Assembly (NCBI GenBank): GCA_047967505.1
Contig: CM106540.1
Source of the DNA: Dipteris shenzhenensis
Taxonomy: Eukaryota; Polypodiophyta; Polypodiopsida; Gleicheniales
Length of the DNA: 64,000 nucleotides
Strand: one strand, 5' to 3'
A program made the translations under genes and the position numbers. Shown one piece after another: positions 45,789 to 56,743 of the stretch. Below the pieces are notes generated by a model. It saw only the letters and a list, made by a program, of their open reading frames with translations. It did no database searches and was not told where the DNA came from. Within the stretch, counting starts at the first letter, position 1. Each line of letters starts with the position of its first letter.

Positions 45789-46639
45789 GTTTCTCTGATT
45801 TTGAATTTTGTGAGCACTGTCTCTATGGGAAGCAGACTAAATCAGCCCATAAAAGAAGGGGAAAGAAAGAGTTTGAAAAGCTTGATTTGGTGCATTCACA
45901 CGTATGTGGTCCCATGCCTACACGGTCATTAGGCGGGGCTGAATACTATGTGACATTCATTGATGATGCAACTAAGAAAGTGTGGGCTTATGCTATAGCT
46001 CAGAAGAGTGATGTGTTCCAGGTATTTCAGAAATGGCTGGCCTTGGTTGAGATTCAATCAGGTAGAATGCTTAAATGCCTACAGACTGACAATGGTGGAG
46101 AGTATCTCTCTCATGACTTTTAGCATTTCTGTGATACACGTGGGATTAAGAGGGAGCTCACATCCCCTCATACTCCAGAGCAAAATCCAGTTGCAAAAAA
46201 GATGAACCGTACCATTCAAGAAAGGTTGCAATGCATGCTTTCCAATGCAAGTCTTTCTGGTGGTTTTTGGGTTGAGGCAATGAAGACTGCAGTGCATGTG
46301 ATCAATAGATCACCTAGTAAGAGTTTGGATGGTGGTATTCCTGAAGAGGCATGGAGTGTCAAGAAGCCCTCTTACTCTCATTTGCATATATTTGGGTGTG
46401 AGGCATATGCACATGTGCCAAAAGAGCTTCGAAAGAAGCTAGATCCTAAGTCTAGGAAATGCATCTTTCTGGGTTATGGTGAAAGTGGAGAGATGGGCTA
46501 TCGTCTCTGGGATCCAGAAGCAAAGAAGATCATACGTAGCCATGATGTAGTCTTCAATGAGAAGAAGATGCATAAGGCACCCATGAGGGATGTGGAAATG
46601 AGGAGAATCACTTTCCAGGAATCCACTTGCATATGTTGA
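45720..46639 (+). pseudogene. Copia C integrase, catalytically dead
   Basis: The frame continues the zinc finger (CEHCLYGKQ) into the integrase core. The first catalytic Asp is replaced by His (VHSHVCGP, normally HSDVCGP). The second Asp is present (QTDNGGEY). An in-frame TAG follows at about 46,121. The catalytic Glu is Lys (NPVAKKMN, normally NGVAERMN). The C-terminal part (FGCEAYAHVPKELRKKLD, KCIFLGYG, SHDVVFNE) is well kept. Confidence 0.92.
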
Positions 46640-46667
46640 TAGACAGCAAGCTGTCCATGCACCAAAT

Positions 46668-48428
46668 GTGCAAGAAATGGTACCACCAAGTACTCCCACA
46701 GGTATACAATCAAGGGTAGATGATGGATCATCTATTGGTGGAAATGATGAGCCAAATGTGGCTGATATGCAGGTGGGACAGCAAGCTGAAATGCCCTTGA
46801 GAAGATTATCTAGAGTGTCTAGACCGCTTGATAAGTTTGTTCTAGGGGTATACTATGTGATGCTTACTAATTGCAGGGATCCTTCTTGCTACAGAGAGGC
46901 TATGATGCGCGAGGATCAACACAAGTGGGGGTATGCTATGCAATCAAAGATGAGTTCACTTATGAAGAATAAGACTTGGGACTTGGTTTCTTTGCCACAT
47001 GGAAAGAAAGCATTGCCATGTAAATGGGTCTACAAAATGAAGGTCACAGGTGATGATATGCCTAGGTACAAGGCCCGTTTGGTCACTAAAGGGTTCAAGC
47101 AAGAGAAGGGTGTGGACTTTGATGAGATATTCTCTCCGATTGTGAAGATGACCACACTTAGATGCATGCTTGGACTAGTGGCATCAGAGGATATGGAGCT
47201 TATGCAGATGGATGTCAAGACAGCTTTCTTGCATGGGGATTTGCATGAGGAAATTTACATGGTGCAGCCCAAAGGCTTTGAAGAAAAGGGCAAAGAGCAT
47301 TTAGTTTGCAAGTTGAAGAAGAGTCTCTATGGTCTTAAGCAAGTGCCTAGAGAATGGTATCAGAAGTTTGATGCTTTCATTCGGTCCCAGGGTTTTAGAA
47401 GGAGTGAAATTGATCACTGCCTCTACACTAAAAGGACTAAGGATAATAGCCTGATAATCTTGGCACTATATGTGGATGATATGCTATTGGCTAGCAAGAA
47501 TACTTATGAGCTAGATGCATTAAAGGCCAAGTTGCATGAGGCCTTTGATATGAAGGATTTGGGATTTGCAGGTCATATTCTTGGTATGCGCATCACGCGT
47601 GATCGGAGCAGGAAACTCCTTTGGCTTTCACAAAAAGAGTATATTACAAAAGTACTACAGCGTTTCAATATGGAGGGGGGGAAGGCAGTGAGTACTCCAT
47701 TGCCTTCATATGTGAAACTGAGTCATATAGATAGTCCCAAATCAGATGAGGAAAGGGCCATGATGGCCAAGGTTCCTTATGCATCAGCAGTTGGGAGTCT
47801 TATGTATGCTATGATAGCTACTAGACCAGACATTGCATTTGCAGTGGGAGTTGTTAGCCGGTATATGGCTAATCCAAGAAAGAGGCATTGGGAGGCAGTT
47901 AAGTGCATCATGAGGTACATGAAGGGTACCAAGGAGATGTGCATCTGCTTTGGTAGAGGAGACATGCGTGTACTTGGGTACACAGATTCAAACTATGTAG
48001 GGCATGTGGATAGTAGGAGATCCACTTCTGGTTATGTGTTCATCTTTGCAAGTGGTGCAATGTCGTGGATGTCTCGTGCACAGAAGTGCGTTGCTTTGTC
48101 TACCACAGAGACTGAGTATGTTGCAGCCACAAAGGGTTGCAAGGAGGCTATATGGCTTGATCAGCTAGTGGGAGATTTGGGGATTCATACAGGTGTACCG
48201 ACATTGCATAGTGATTCCATGAGTGCTATTCAGCTAGCACGGAATCCGATCTTTCATGTAAAGACCAAACACATTGAGATCAGGTACCATTTCATCAGGG
48301 AGGTACTTGAGGACAAGCGCATAGAGCTTGTCAAGGTTCATACAGATGATAACCTTGCAGATATGCTGACGAAGAGTCTACCTAGTCAGCGGTTTGAGTA
48401 TTGTTGTGTATTGATGGGCATTGGATAG
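46668..48428 (+). pseudogene. Copia C reverse transcriptase and RNase H, open
   Basis: A 586-codon uninterrupted frame: CKWVYKMKVTGDDMPRYKAR, FDEIFSPIVKMTTLR, QMDVKTAFLHGDL, LYGLKQVPREWYQKF and catalytic ALYVDDMLLA. RNase H follows with YTDSNYVGH, STTETEYVAATKGCKEAIW, LHSDSMSAIQLARNP, KHIEIRYHFIRE and ADMLTKSLP. All RT catalytic Asp are present. It is the only long retroelement frame here without a break, but upstream stops and frame changes mean it would not be made as part of one polyprotein. Confidence 0.93.
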
Positions 48429-48470
48429 TATGCTCACTGGTTGTTCTCCCTTAAAGGCACATTGTCCTTT

Positions 48471-48480
48471 AAGTGGGAGG
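48471..48480 (+). promoter_or_regulatory. Copia C polypurine tract
   Basis: AAGTGGGAGG, one base before the 3' LTR. Confidence 0.8.
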
Positions 48481-48481
48481 T

Positions 48482-48653
48482 TGTGGGAGTTAAAGGTCAC
48501 TGTGCCTTTACCCTGGTTATGTACAATACTCAAACACATATATAAATGAATGAAAAAGAAGATTAGGGTGTTCTGCACCCACCAAAACTTGTGTGGCTCT
48601 CTATCTCTCTCTCTCTCCCTCTTCCGTTCTTGCTTCCGTTGTGAGCACTCTCA
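48482..48653 (+). repeat. Copia C 3' LTR (172 bp)
   Basis: Ends CTCTCA, followed by GTGGT, the right copy of the target duplication. Confidence 0.95.
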
Positions 48654-49500
48654 GTGGTATTTGAAGTTTGATAGGTTTATGATAGAACATAGCTTTAGAG
48701 ATAGGAAAAGATGCAAGTTGACATTGTCTCAAAGTGAGTACATTGAAAAGGTATTGGAAAGGTTTGAAATGCAAAATGCAAAATCTATTTCGATACCTTT
48801 GGCTAATCGTTTCATATTATGCAAGGATATGTGTCCTAAGACACAAGAGGAGATTGATTATACATCAAGGGTCCCATATGCATCATCCATTGGTAGCTTG
48901 ATGTATGCAATGCTATTCACAAGGCTAGATATTGCACATGTAGTGGGAGTTGTGAGCAAATTTATGAATAGCCAAGTAAAGAACATTGGATGGATGTAAA
49001 GTGGATTCTCAAATATTTGAGAGGTACAATTGCTCATGCATTATGTTTTAAAGATTCAAACGTTTCTCTACAAGGATATGTTGATTCAGATATCGTGGGT
49101 GATAAAGACGGAAGGAGAGGTGGAAGAGTAGTAAGCTGGGTTTCAAAGTTGCAAAAGGTTGTTAGATTTTCTACAAGAGAAGTAGAATATGTTGCACTTA
49201 TAGAGGCTAGTAAAGAGATGATTTGGTTGCAGAGATTTATGAAGGAGCTTGAGAAGAAGTAAGAAAATTACAGCTTGTATAGTGATAGCTAGAGTGCTTT
49301 TTATCTTGCAAAGAATTCAGCCTTCCATTCAAGAACCAAACATATACACTTAAGATATCATTTCATCCAATCTATTTCGGAGGATGGGCAGTTGAAACTG
49401 TAAAAGATATACACTAGCCAAAATCCTATAGACATGTTGACTAAGGTGGTAACTAGGGAGAAGTTGAGCTCTTGCTCAATTTCAATTGGTCTTCAAGTAT
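48654..49500 (+). pseudogene. Copia B reverse transcriptase 3' part and RNase H
   Basis: Continues the RT interrupted at 43,326: LKFDRFMIEH, SQSEYIEKVLERFEMQNAKS, PYASSIGSLMYAM, WILKYLRGT, YVDSDIVGD, RFSTREVEYVALIEA, then in other frames RTKHIHLRYH and MLTKVVTREKL. The YVDD-containing segment is deleted, because the text jumps from FDRFM to the RT thumb. The RNase H acids are mostly kept. Frameshifts lie at about 48,980 and 49,260. Confidence 0.85.
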
Positions 49501-49581
49501 GAGTATTAATATGAGGGGCAGCTAGATCCAAATTATTTCAGTGAGCGTAGTAACAATGGAGTTACTATGGTCAGTCTCCAA

Positions 49582-50083
49582 GTGGGAGATTAATATATGT
49601 GGAGCCTGAACATTTTTTAGAGATTATTTTTGGTTGTGCTTTGGACCCAGGCTTTCTTATACCCATTTTATGAAGGGGGGGTAAGGGGGGGGGGGAAACG
49701 CCCCCCCTAGGACATCGTCGAGAGGTTCCAAGGGGGCCCAATGACATGCATTAGGCCCCCCTTGTGGGGGTTTGGGGGCAGCACCCTCAAAGCCAAAATG
49801 ACATGAAAAATGATGCATGAATGGCTTATGAGTTGTGTGGTCAAAATTGTAAGATAAGGGTGATAGCAAAAAAGCATTAGATATAATGCTTGTATCTTAT
49901 ATCTTCTTGCTTGCTGGATAAGAAAGACAGAGGGCTGGCTATTTCTCCATGGACATAACCCACATTGGGTGAACCACATCTATTGGTGTCTCTTTGTCTC
50001 TTCATTCTACGTAATTTTTGTATTGTGTATTTTATGCATTCTGCTTCTTGCATTGTTTCTCCATTATCACGTTGCTCCTAACA
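49582..50083 (+). repeat. Copia B polypurine tract and 3' LTR
   Basis: A GTGGGAGATTAATA purine-rich tract, then the LTR from TGTGGAGCC (49,598) to CTAACA (50,083). The G-run and palindromic G/C stem of the 5' LTR recur at 49,674-49,709, with longer G and C runs. Confidence 0.85.
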
Positions 50084-50545
50084 CCTTTGTATGGTCTTTT
50101 GAGAACAATTTTTTCCTTAAAATTTATTATTTTGAGTCTTTGTATTGCTATCGAGCATCACTTGGATGAGTTAGAAGCAATCAATGGGCGATTGCATCAG
50201 CTCAACCACCTAGATGAGTTACGCCTCCTAGTATCCTAGAAACAATAGGTGATACAACATACGAGAAAGGCATGGCATGATAGAAATATCATGCCTAAGC
50301 ATATGAAGAAAAGTATGCTCATATTGTTATACCATGCAAAGTTGAGGCCTTTTAAAATGAACTTCAAATTAGGATGGAATAGTCCCTACCATTTAACTAA
50401 AGTCTTCTCTAATGGGACAATTTAGCTTGAAGATTTGCAAAGGAATGCATCCCCGAGTTGCGTAATGGGAGAAAATTGAATCCGTACTAGGCAACGGGTT
50501 CCTTAGACAAACATGACTTGGATGTAGATGACTCAATCGACAATG
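50084..50545 (+). pseudogene. Gypsy integrase, 3' half (oldest level)
   Basis: Resumes the integrase from 38,442. The blocks read are AIEHHLDELEAINGRLHQLN, RKAWHD, KLRPFKMNF with GWNSPYHL (the GPY/F module, Gly-Pro lost), and TKVFSNGTI*LEDLQ. Several stops are present. No downstream LTR of this Gypsy was found. Confidence 0.78.
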
Positions 50546-53214
50546 CCTTTGTGAATTTCATGCCAATCAGAGTGCCTATAGTAGCTATTTAGTGACAGTA
50601 GAAGAGATGCATGGCATGCTTACATGTCGGAATTCAAATGTTTTGGGCACATTAATGTAGGATAATCATGCAAAAAAAGGGATACTCATGTAACCATTCA
50701 TTTGACGGGACATCTAATTGTAGATTCCATTTGGCTACATTGGGCTAGGGACTTCAGTCATTTCCATTTGTGTTCTCGACCTTCTACTGCTTGTACCTGC
50801 CTATCATTCATGACAGCTTCTAGTTTTTTATTGCTTGCATTAGCTCCTTTGTTTTTATTGCGTCCGATTCCTTATTGTGTTCCCTATTCTTCTTCTTCAT
50901 CATCCTCATCCCCACTCAATTATTGCTACACAGTCATGGAGGAGTGCTGATATTGTTCTAATTCTTAGAGGTGGAGAAGGACACCATCTCAAGTGTCGCA
51001 CCTCCACACTCTATCAAAAACTTTGAAAGCATCATCCTTTAGAGATCCTATAGAGAAAAATTGAACAAATTTCTAACCAAATATATTCTGGACTCATATG
51101 ACAAAGAAGACCACAATGTCATAATTGACAACATCCATGTCCGCCTTAGCTCACAGAATCTTCAAGTTCAAAGCACATCACCCAAATCCTACGAAGCTTG
51201 CTACTGCCTCAAGGTGTGACTAAACTTCAATGATGGTAAGTATTCATCTTAACAAGGCTACCTAATTAGCAAAGAATTTGTCGAGAACTTTAGGCAACAT
51301 GCACGCTTCTATTTGAGTTTGTTGGGCTGAAAAAGAGTGTGGGCTATGCCCCACGGCAATATGTGGTGTGGATGATCACAAGAGTGGAGGATGACTTAGT
51401 TTTGGACTGGTTCACCATCTTTGAAAGGGAATTTGAATCCAACTGAGGGCAGTAAACAGAGGCTAGATGCACTAAGCTAGGCAGTCAACATAGGCATTTG
51501 CATCACTGAGGTCCTTTCTCTTAACCGACGGTGCCCAATACTCAATTAATACTTTCTTGAAGTTAAGAGATGCAACATCCATCTCGACACTAGATAGGGT
51601 AACCCCAAGCCATATGGGGTATAAAGGGTCTGATAGCCTCATCGAGACAAAGTCACCTTGCTTAACATTTACCATTGGTATAAAATCTTCCCTCAGATTA
51701 CCTTTTAGAGGCCCACAATAGTGATCATTCCACTCCTCCAAGAATGCAAGCATCTATATCCTCCTCCTCATCAGGCAACTATGATCTTGGCCAAAAATTT
51801 GTGTACACTTCTATCTCTAAGATGTTTTCTTGTTTTGGATCACCAATCATGTTTTTCCAGTAGTCTATCACTAGCCTAATGTAGGACTCATTCGATGCAT
51901 TCTTTGCACTTGCACATCTCTCCCAAAACTTAATGTAATACTTTATCCCTTATATTACTTGTAAGTGGTGTCTCACAAATTTAGCCATTGGCAGTATATT
52001 TGGACAACTTGTTGGCAACAATGGCCATCCCTCACTATCTTTCTTCCACAGTTCAATTCCCCCTTCAATAGGCATCTAGTTTGGTGACTTTGGAGCACCT
52101 TGTACTGCATCATAGATTTGTCACCTCGCATGAAAAATCAAAATTTTAATGGCTTTGCATGACCAACTAGAATTTCTTTCCCATCACATGGGTAGCCATC
52201 CACATAATCCTTGAAGTTAGGGACCCATGTAAGAAGAAATGGTGCTAGTGAAGATGATGTAAATTTTTTGAATGTATCCATCAAATGAGGGAAAGTGAAT
52301 TTTTGTCCCACTCGCAAGCTCTCAGAGAACCTGTTAAACATTGCATCAATGTTCTCATGTGTGCCCTAGCATCATCAAGAAGCCCAATTGAATAGCCTTG
52401 CAAATGCCCCTTGCTACAAGAAGAGAAAGGTACGAAAACAAGTATATGTTTTTATTCTCATATCCACAATTATCTAGCTAGAGTAGCAAGTTTTTTGGCA
52501 ACTTTTGGTATGGTGACTCAACAACAATACTTCCATTTGGAGAGTGGGTTTTTGCATGTTTGAGAGGGAAAAAATTTCCTTCATCTGTCTATATCCCTCA
52601 CAATGGAAGTTGTCATGGCATCCATGGTAGACTTTGGGTCACATCTGATACAGTCTCTAGATTTGCACTTACATGATCAGACATCTACAATTTCACATAA
52701 GCCAGGTCCTCTTATGGAAAGTTCTGAACCTTCAAAATTCTAATGGGAGTCCAAAGTGTTTCTTGAGCATAGAGCATTCAAAAGGTGAACACTGCTTCTT
52801 GGAATTCCATCAGTAGAGCAAGGTCTCAATTGTAATGGGAGTCCAAAGCGTTTCTTGAGCCTATATAGAGAGCATTTAGAAGGTGAACACTGCTTCTTGG
52901 AATCCCATCAGGCAAGGTCTCCAAGGTCATGCGTATCCGACCTCTCAAAGTTGTGCAAACAAATTGAGAGCGATCCAATTGTCATGTTGGGGTCAAATGG
53001 CCACAAAACATTGAGAGTGAAGTGTCTATAATGATCATGCCCATGCCCATGGGTAATCATTCCAATGAGTGAAACCTGTAATTGCCATACAAATTTGGTG
53101 TCCTTAGACTTAGCCAAAGTCTTGGAATCGCCATATTTTTATTGTTCATCTTATTATGGATCATGCATACATATTTTTGTGGATCCATATTGAAGTACAT
53201 ATGCCATGCAATGA
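50546..53214. other. Gene-poor interval with minus-strand ORF relics
   Basis: Minus-strand frames at 51,472-51,753 (93 codons; VKQGDFVSMRLSDPLYPIWLG, then VLIEYWAPS) and 52,138-52,341 (67 codons; PFLLTWVPNFKDYVDGYPCD) look protein-like and lie in the same direction about 400 bp apart. The first has the flavour of a BAH/Tudor-like 'GDFVxVRxxDPxxPxWLG...V.W' module. I cannot name the family. A 92-bp duplication sits at 52,741-52,925. The rest is empty. Confidence 0.35.
52741..52925 (+). repeat. 92-bp tandem duplication
   Basis: TAATGGGAGTCCAAAG at 52,741 and 52,833, each continuing to GGTGAACACTGCTTCTTGGA. Confidence 0.88.
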
Positions 53215-55065
53215 CCTTGACATTTGGAAAATGGCGTTGGTGCCATTCTTTGCAATCCATGTTATGAATGTCATTGATGCCATTATCCATAACATCATGG
53301 AGGACGGAGCCAATGCCATTTTCCACAAACTCTCATGGATAATGGCACTAGTGCCATTCTCCACAAACTCACATGGAGATTGGAATCAGTGCCATTCTCC
53401 AAAAGATCAAATAAAGTTGTGGGTAATGGCACTGGTGCCATTCTACACAACATCATATAACTATTTGGAGAATGGCACTAGTGCCATTCATCATATGGAG
53501 AATGGAGAATGGCATTGGTGCCATTCTCCACAATCCATGTGATGAATGGCATTGATATCATTCTCCAAATAATCACCAATACCATTCATCACATGGGATT
53601 GTAAAGAATGGCACTAGTGCCATTCTCCAACCATCATGACTTAGACTCCTCTAAATTTTCTATGAGAAAATTCTCATATGACAACCTTGACATTTGGAGA
53701 ATGGCATTGGTGGCATTCTCTATGATCCATGTGATGAATGGCACTTCCATTCTCCACAACATCATGGAGGATGGCACTAGTGCCATTATCCACAAACTCT
53801 CATGGAGGATGGCACTGATGCCATTCTCCACAAACTCACATGGAGATTGGCATCAATGCTATTCTCCAAAAGATTAGATGAAGTTGTGGAGAATGCCAAC
53901 TGGTGCCATTCTCCACATCATATTATGATTATTTGGAGAATGGCACCAATGCCATTCATCACATGGAGAATGAATAATGGAATTGGTGCCATTCTCCACA
54001 ATCCATGTGATGATTGGCACTGGTGCCATTCTCCAAATAATCATATGGTGTTGTGGACAATGGCACCAGTGCCATTCTCCAACCATCATGTGTTAGGTTC
54101 CTCTAATTTTTATATGAGAAAACTCTCACGTGACAACCTTGACATCTAGAGGTTGGCAGTAGTGCCATTCTCTACAATCCATGTGATGAATGGCACTGGT
54201 GCCATTCTCCACATCAAATTGAGGATGGCACTAGTACCATTCTCCAAAAACTCTCATGGAGGATGGCACTAGTGCCATTCTCCACAAACTCACATGGAGA
54301 TTGGCATTAGTGCCTTTCTCCAAGATCAGATGAAGTTGCGGAGCATGGCACTGGTGTCTTTCTCCACAACATCATATAATAATTTGGAGAATGGCACTAG
54401 TGCCATTCATCACATGGAGAGTGGAGAATGGTATTGGTGCCATTCTCTACAATCCATGTAATGACTAGCAATAGTTCCAGTCTCCACACCATTATAGATT
54501 ATTTGGAGAATGGTACCAATGCCATTATCCTTCCATTATGTGTTAGGTTCTTCTAAATTTTCTATGAGAAAACTCTCATGTGACAACCTTGACATCATCT
54601 AAGGATGGCACCAATGCCATTCTTCACAAACTCATATGGAGATTGGCATTAGTGTCGTTCTCTGAAGATCAGATGAATTTATGGAGAATGGCATTGGTAT
54701 TATTCTCCAAATTATAATATGAGGTTGTTGAGAATCACACCAATGTGCCATGCATCATATGGAGAATGGAGAATGGCACTAGTGCAATTCTCTTCAACCT
54801 ATGTGATGAAGTGCACTGGTGCCATTATCTACAACATCATATGATTATTTGTAAAATGGAATCAATGGAGATTGGCTTCAATGCCATTCTCCAAAAGATC
54901 AGATAAAGTTGTGGATGATGGAATTGATGCCATTATCCAAATAGTCATATGATGTTGTGGAGAATGGCACCAATTCCATTCAATACATAGATTGTGCAGA
55001 ATGGCACCAATGCCATTCTCCACAATCCATGTGATGAATGGCACTGGTGCCATTCTTCTTCATAA
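53215..55065. repeat. Higher-order tandem array of a palindrome (core GGCACTAGTGCC)
   Basis: Four higher-order units start at CCTTGACAT: 53,215, 53,685, 54,137 and 54,587 (periods 470, 452, 450; the last unit is degraded). Each holds roughly eight short modules centred on the palindrome GAATGGCACTAGTGCCATTC or a variant (ACTGGT, ATTGGT, ACCAAT at the centre). The modules are separated by linkers such as ACAAACTCACATGGAGATT, ACAACATCATAT and ACAATCCATGTGATG. Equivalent linkers recur at the same place in each unit. Because the modules are self-complementary, both strands look alike and give spurious ORFs. No known satellite family was recognised. Confidence 0.93.
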
Positions 55066-55307
55066 CCATTAGACCTTTCATAATGTGTATATTTGCGTGC
55101 ATTGTGGGTGTAGTAATTCATAATGCATTTATGATGTTTTTCCCCCTTGGTTCTTTTGTTATAATAGAAGCTGCATTGTGGTCGTAATGTTTTCCTAATA
55201 TATTCATGATTTTTTATTGTTCATTTCACTGATATTGTCTCCATTTGGATTGTTTATTTTATTGATGTTGCTTCCCTTGGTTCTTTCGTTAATATAAGAT
55301 TACAAGA

Positions 55308-55733
55308 ATGGCTAGCAAGGGAAAGAGAAAGGTTTGAGAGGTTTCAATTTATGATGGGTTTAGTTCTAGAAGAGGATGGTATTTAGATATATACAATAAT
55401 GAACTCCAAAGGCTCCATAAAGTGCATTATTTTGTGAACATCCAAGGAACAACTTTTGAAGATGCGAGGCAAGTTAATGAGATGGAGGATACCAAAGTTG
55501 AGAAAGATAACCTTCCTTGTCTTAATATTCGTACATTAGGTGGCACCGTGTATCAGTTGGATCCTGATTGTTTTGATCATGCAAGAATGAATGCTACTAG
55601 GGAGGACACAATGATAACTAGGGGTTGGAATATTGAGCCAAAAAATTATACCAACCAACAGATATTAGAAGGCTATGATCTGGTAACAAAAAGGGGACAA
55701 AGGAAGACAATAAAAAGAACAAAAAGTTTCTAA
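55308..55733 (+). pseudogene. Unrecognised ORF relic between palindrome arrays
   Basis: From the ATG at 55,308 (MASKGKRK) there is a TGA at codon 10, after which the frame stays open for 131 codons to 55,733. The protein is charged, with a GTTFEDARQVNEMED block, a GGTVYQLDPDCFDHARMN block and a basic tail. No domain was recognised. It lies between the large palindromic array on its left and smaller clusters of the same palindrome on its right, so it could be the coding part of a mobile element that owns the repeats. Without a homologue this remains a guess. Confidence 0.4.
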
Positions 55734-56049
55734 AAGAACCAAGAAAACTGATGCTAAGGAATCAAGCTCTTGAGTGTTACAAGACACAATGAGAGAGAAA
55801 GGCTACAAGGACTGGTGAGGAGGAACAAGGACATGTGAGAAGGAAAAAAGGTCAGATGGAACAACAAACATTGGGGATAAACAGGATCTAAAAGTTAGAG
55901 ATATAGAGAAAGTGTAGGACTAGAATAGGGAGGTGTAGAAATAGGCACTGCATGGAGCAAGCAATGGAGGTGCAAAAATGGGGAGTGGTGGGACATAGGT
56001 TGGAGAAGATGGTGAGAATTAATTTGAAGCAACAATTATACCGTACAAG

Positions 56050-56349
56050 AAAATCTAGCCAAATGTTGACTTTAAGGCACTACAAAAGAAGTTAGAAAAG
56101 AAGGACACATGTCTGACAGGGTTAATGGAGTACGTAGAGTACTTCCCATTTGGTCTAGAGTTTGAGGTTTTAATTCCAACAATGATGAATTGCTTCAAAG
56201 CACTAAGCCAATATGTCTATGGGACACTAGCCCATAGTTATGTCAATGACTTGGTCAAGAGCTTTGCAATGAATGCAAGACCTCTAGCAACATGTGCCTA
56301 TCTTATGCCATTCCACATAGGCACAAATACTCCTAAGAGACAAAAGTGA
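56050..56349 (+). pseudogene. Second unrecognised ORF relic between palindrome arrays
   Basis: The open frame after a stop at about 56,056 continues through ALQKKLEKKD to an ATG at 56,125 and ends at 56,349. It contains EYFPFGLEFEVLIPTMMNCF and YGTLAHSYVNDLVK. It looks like real protein but matches nothing I know. It has the same strand as 55,308-55,733 and may be a later exon or fragment of the same gene. The DNA between them is purine-rich and full of stops. Confidence 0.35.
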
Positions 56350-56743
56350 AAAAGTTATGGGAGTATAGCTATTGGATTCTCATAGGGCAATATCCAATAT
56401 ATGCTACAAAGATGTTTATAACTAAAGCATAGGGAGCAACCTTCAATAAACAAAAGGATTTCTACACATAGAGGAGGGAAATAATTGTGGTCAATGTGCC
56501 AGTTGAAGCAAGTTGCAAGATATCCTCAATGGACAACATGGAGGCACAAACAGTGTTAAATAATCAGCCATACATCGACATCTTGCAACACTTAAGGGTG
56601 CAATGGGTTGCATTTAGTAGATGACCAAAGAAACCAGCCCAAGGCCTTGTCAAAGGGCATAAAGTTCAAAAAGTTGGGATGTTAGTAAAAGAACTCTATT
56701 TTTTTGCCTTATTTACTTCAAGTATGTTTTATTTCTTTATATA

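Larger units (their letters stand above)
43327..48653 (+). mobile_element. Ty1/Copia element C, innermost level of the nest
   Basis: A 5,327-bp plus-strand element with short LTRs (43,327-43,499, 173 bp; 48,482-48,653, 172 bp) and a GTGGT target duplication (43,322-43,326 and 48,654-48,658). The LTRs differ by two substitutions and two small indels. The RT/RNase H frame is intact, but most of the gag capsid is deleted and integrase lost two of its three catalytic acids. It could therefore have moved only with proteins from another copy. Confidence 0.96.
38443..50083 (+). mobile_element. Ty1/Copia element B, nested in Gypsy and itself invaded
   Basis: A plus-strand element with related LTRs at 38,443-38,865 (423 bp) and 49,598-50,083 (486 bp), a primer-binding site after the left LTR and a polypurine tract before the right one. 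Gag starts at 38,941. RT and RNase H are read at 43,090-43,326 and 48,654-49,500, on either side of Copia C. TTGTA precedes the left LTR and recurs three bases after the right one, close to a target duplication. Both flanks are halves of one Gypsy integrase. The interior 39.6-42.9 kb has been filled or replaced by other repeats. Confidence 0.85.

Noticed and set aside
53082-54149. Overlapping frames on both strands of 65-128 codons with repeated MALVPF / NGTSAI-like text
   Set aside because: They are translations of the palindromic tandem repeat. The same words appear on both strands because the modules are self-complementary.
53215-55065. CRISPR-like array of palindromic repeats and spacers
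   Set aside because: Eukaryotic context; the linkers are themselves repeated in a higher-order unit instead of being unique spacers, and no cas genes are present.
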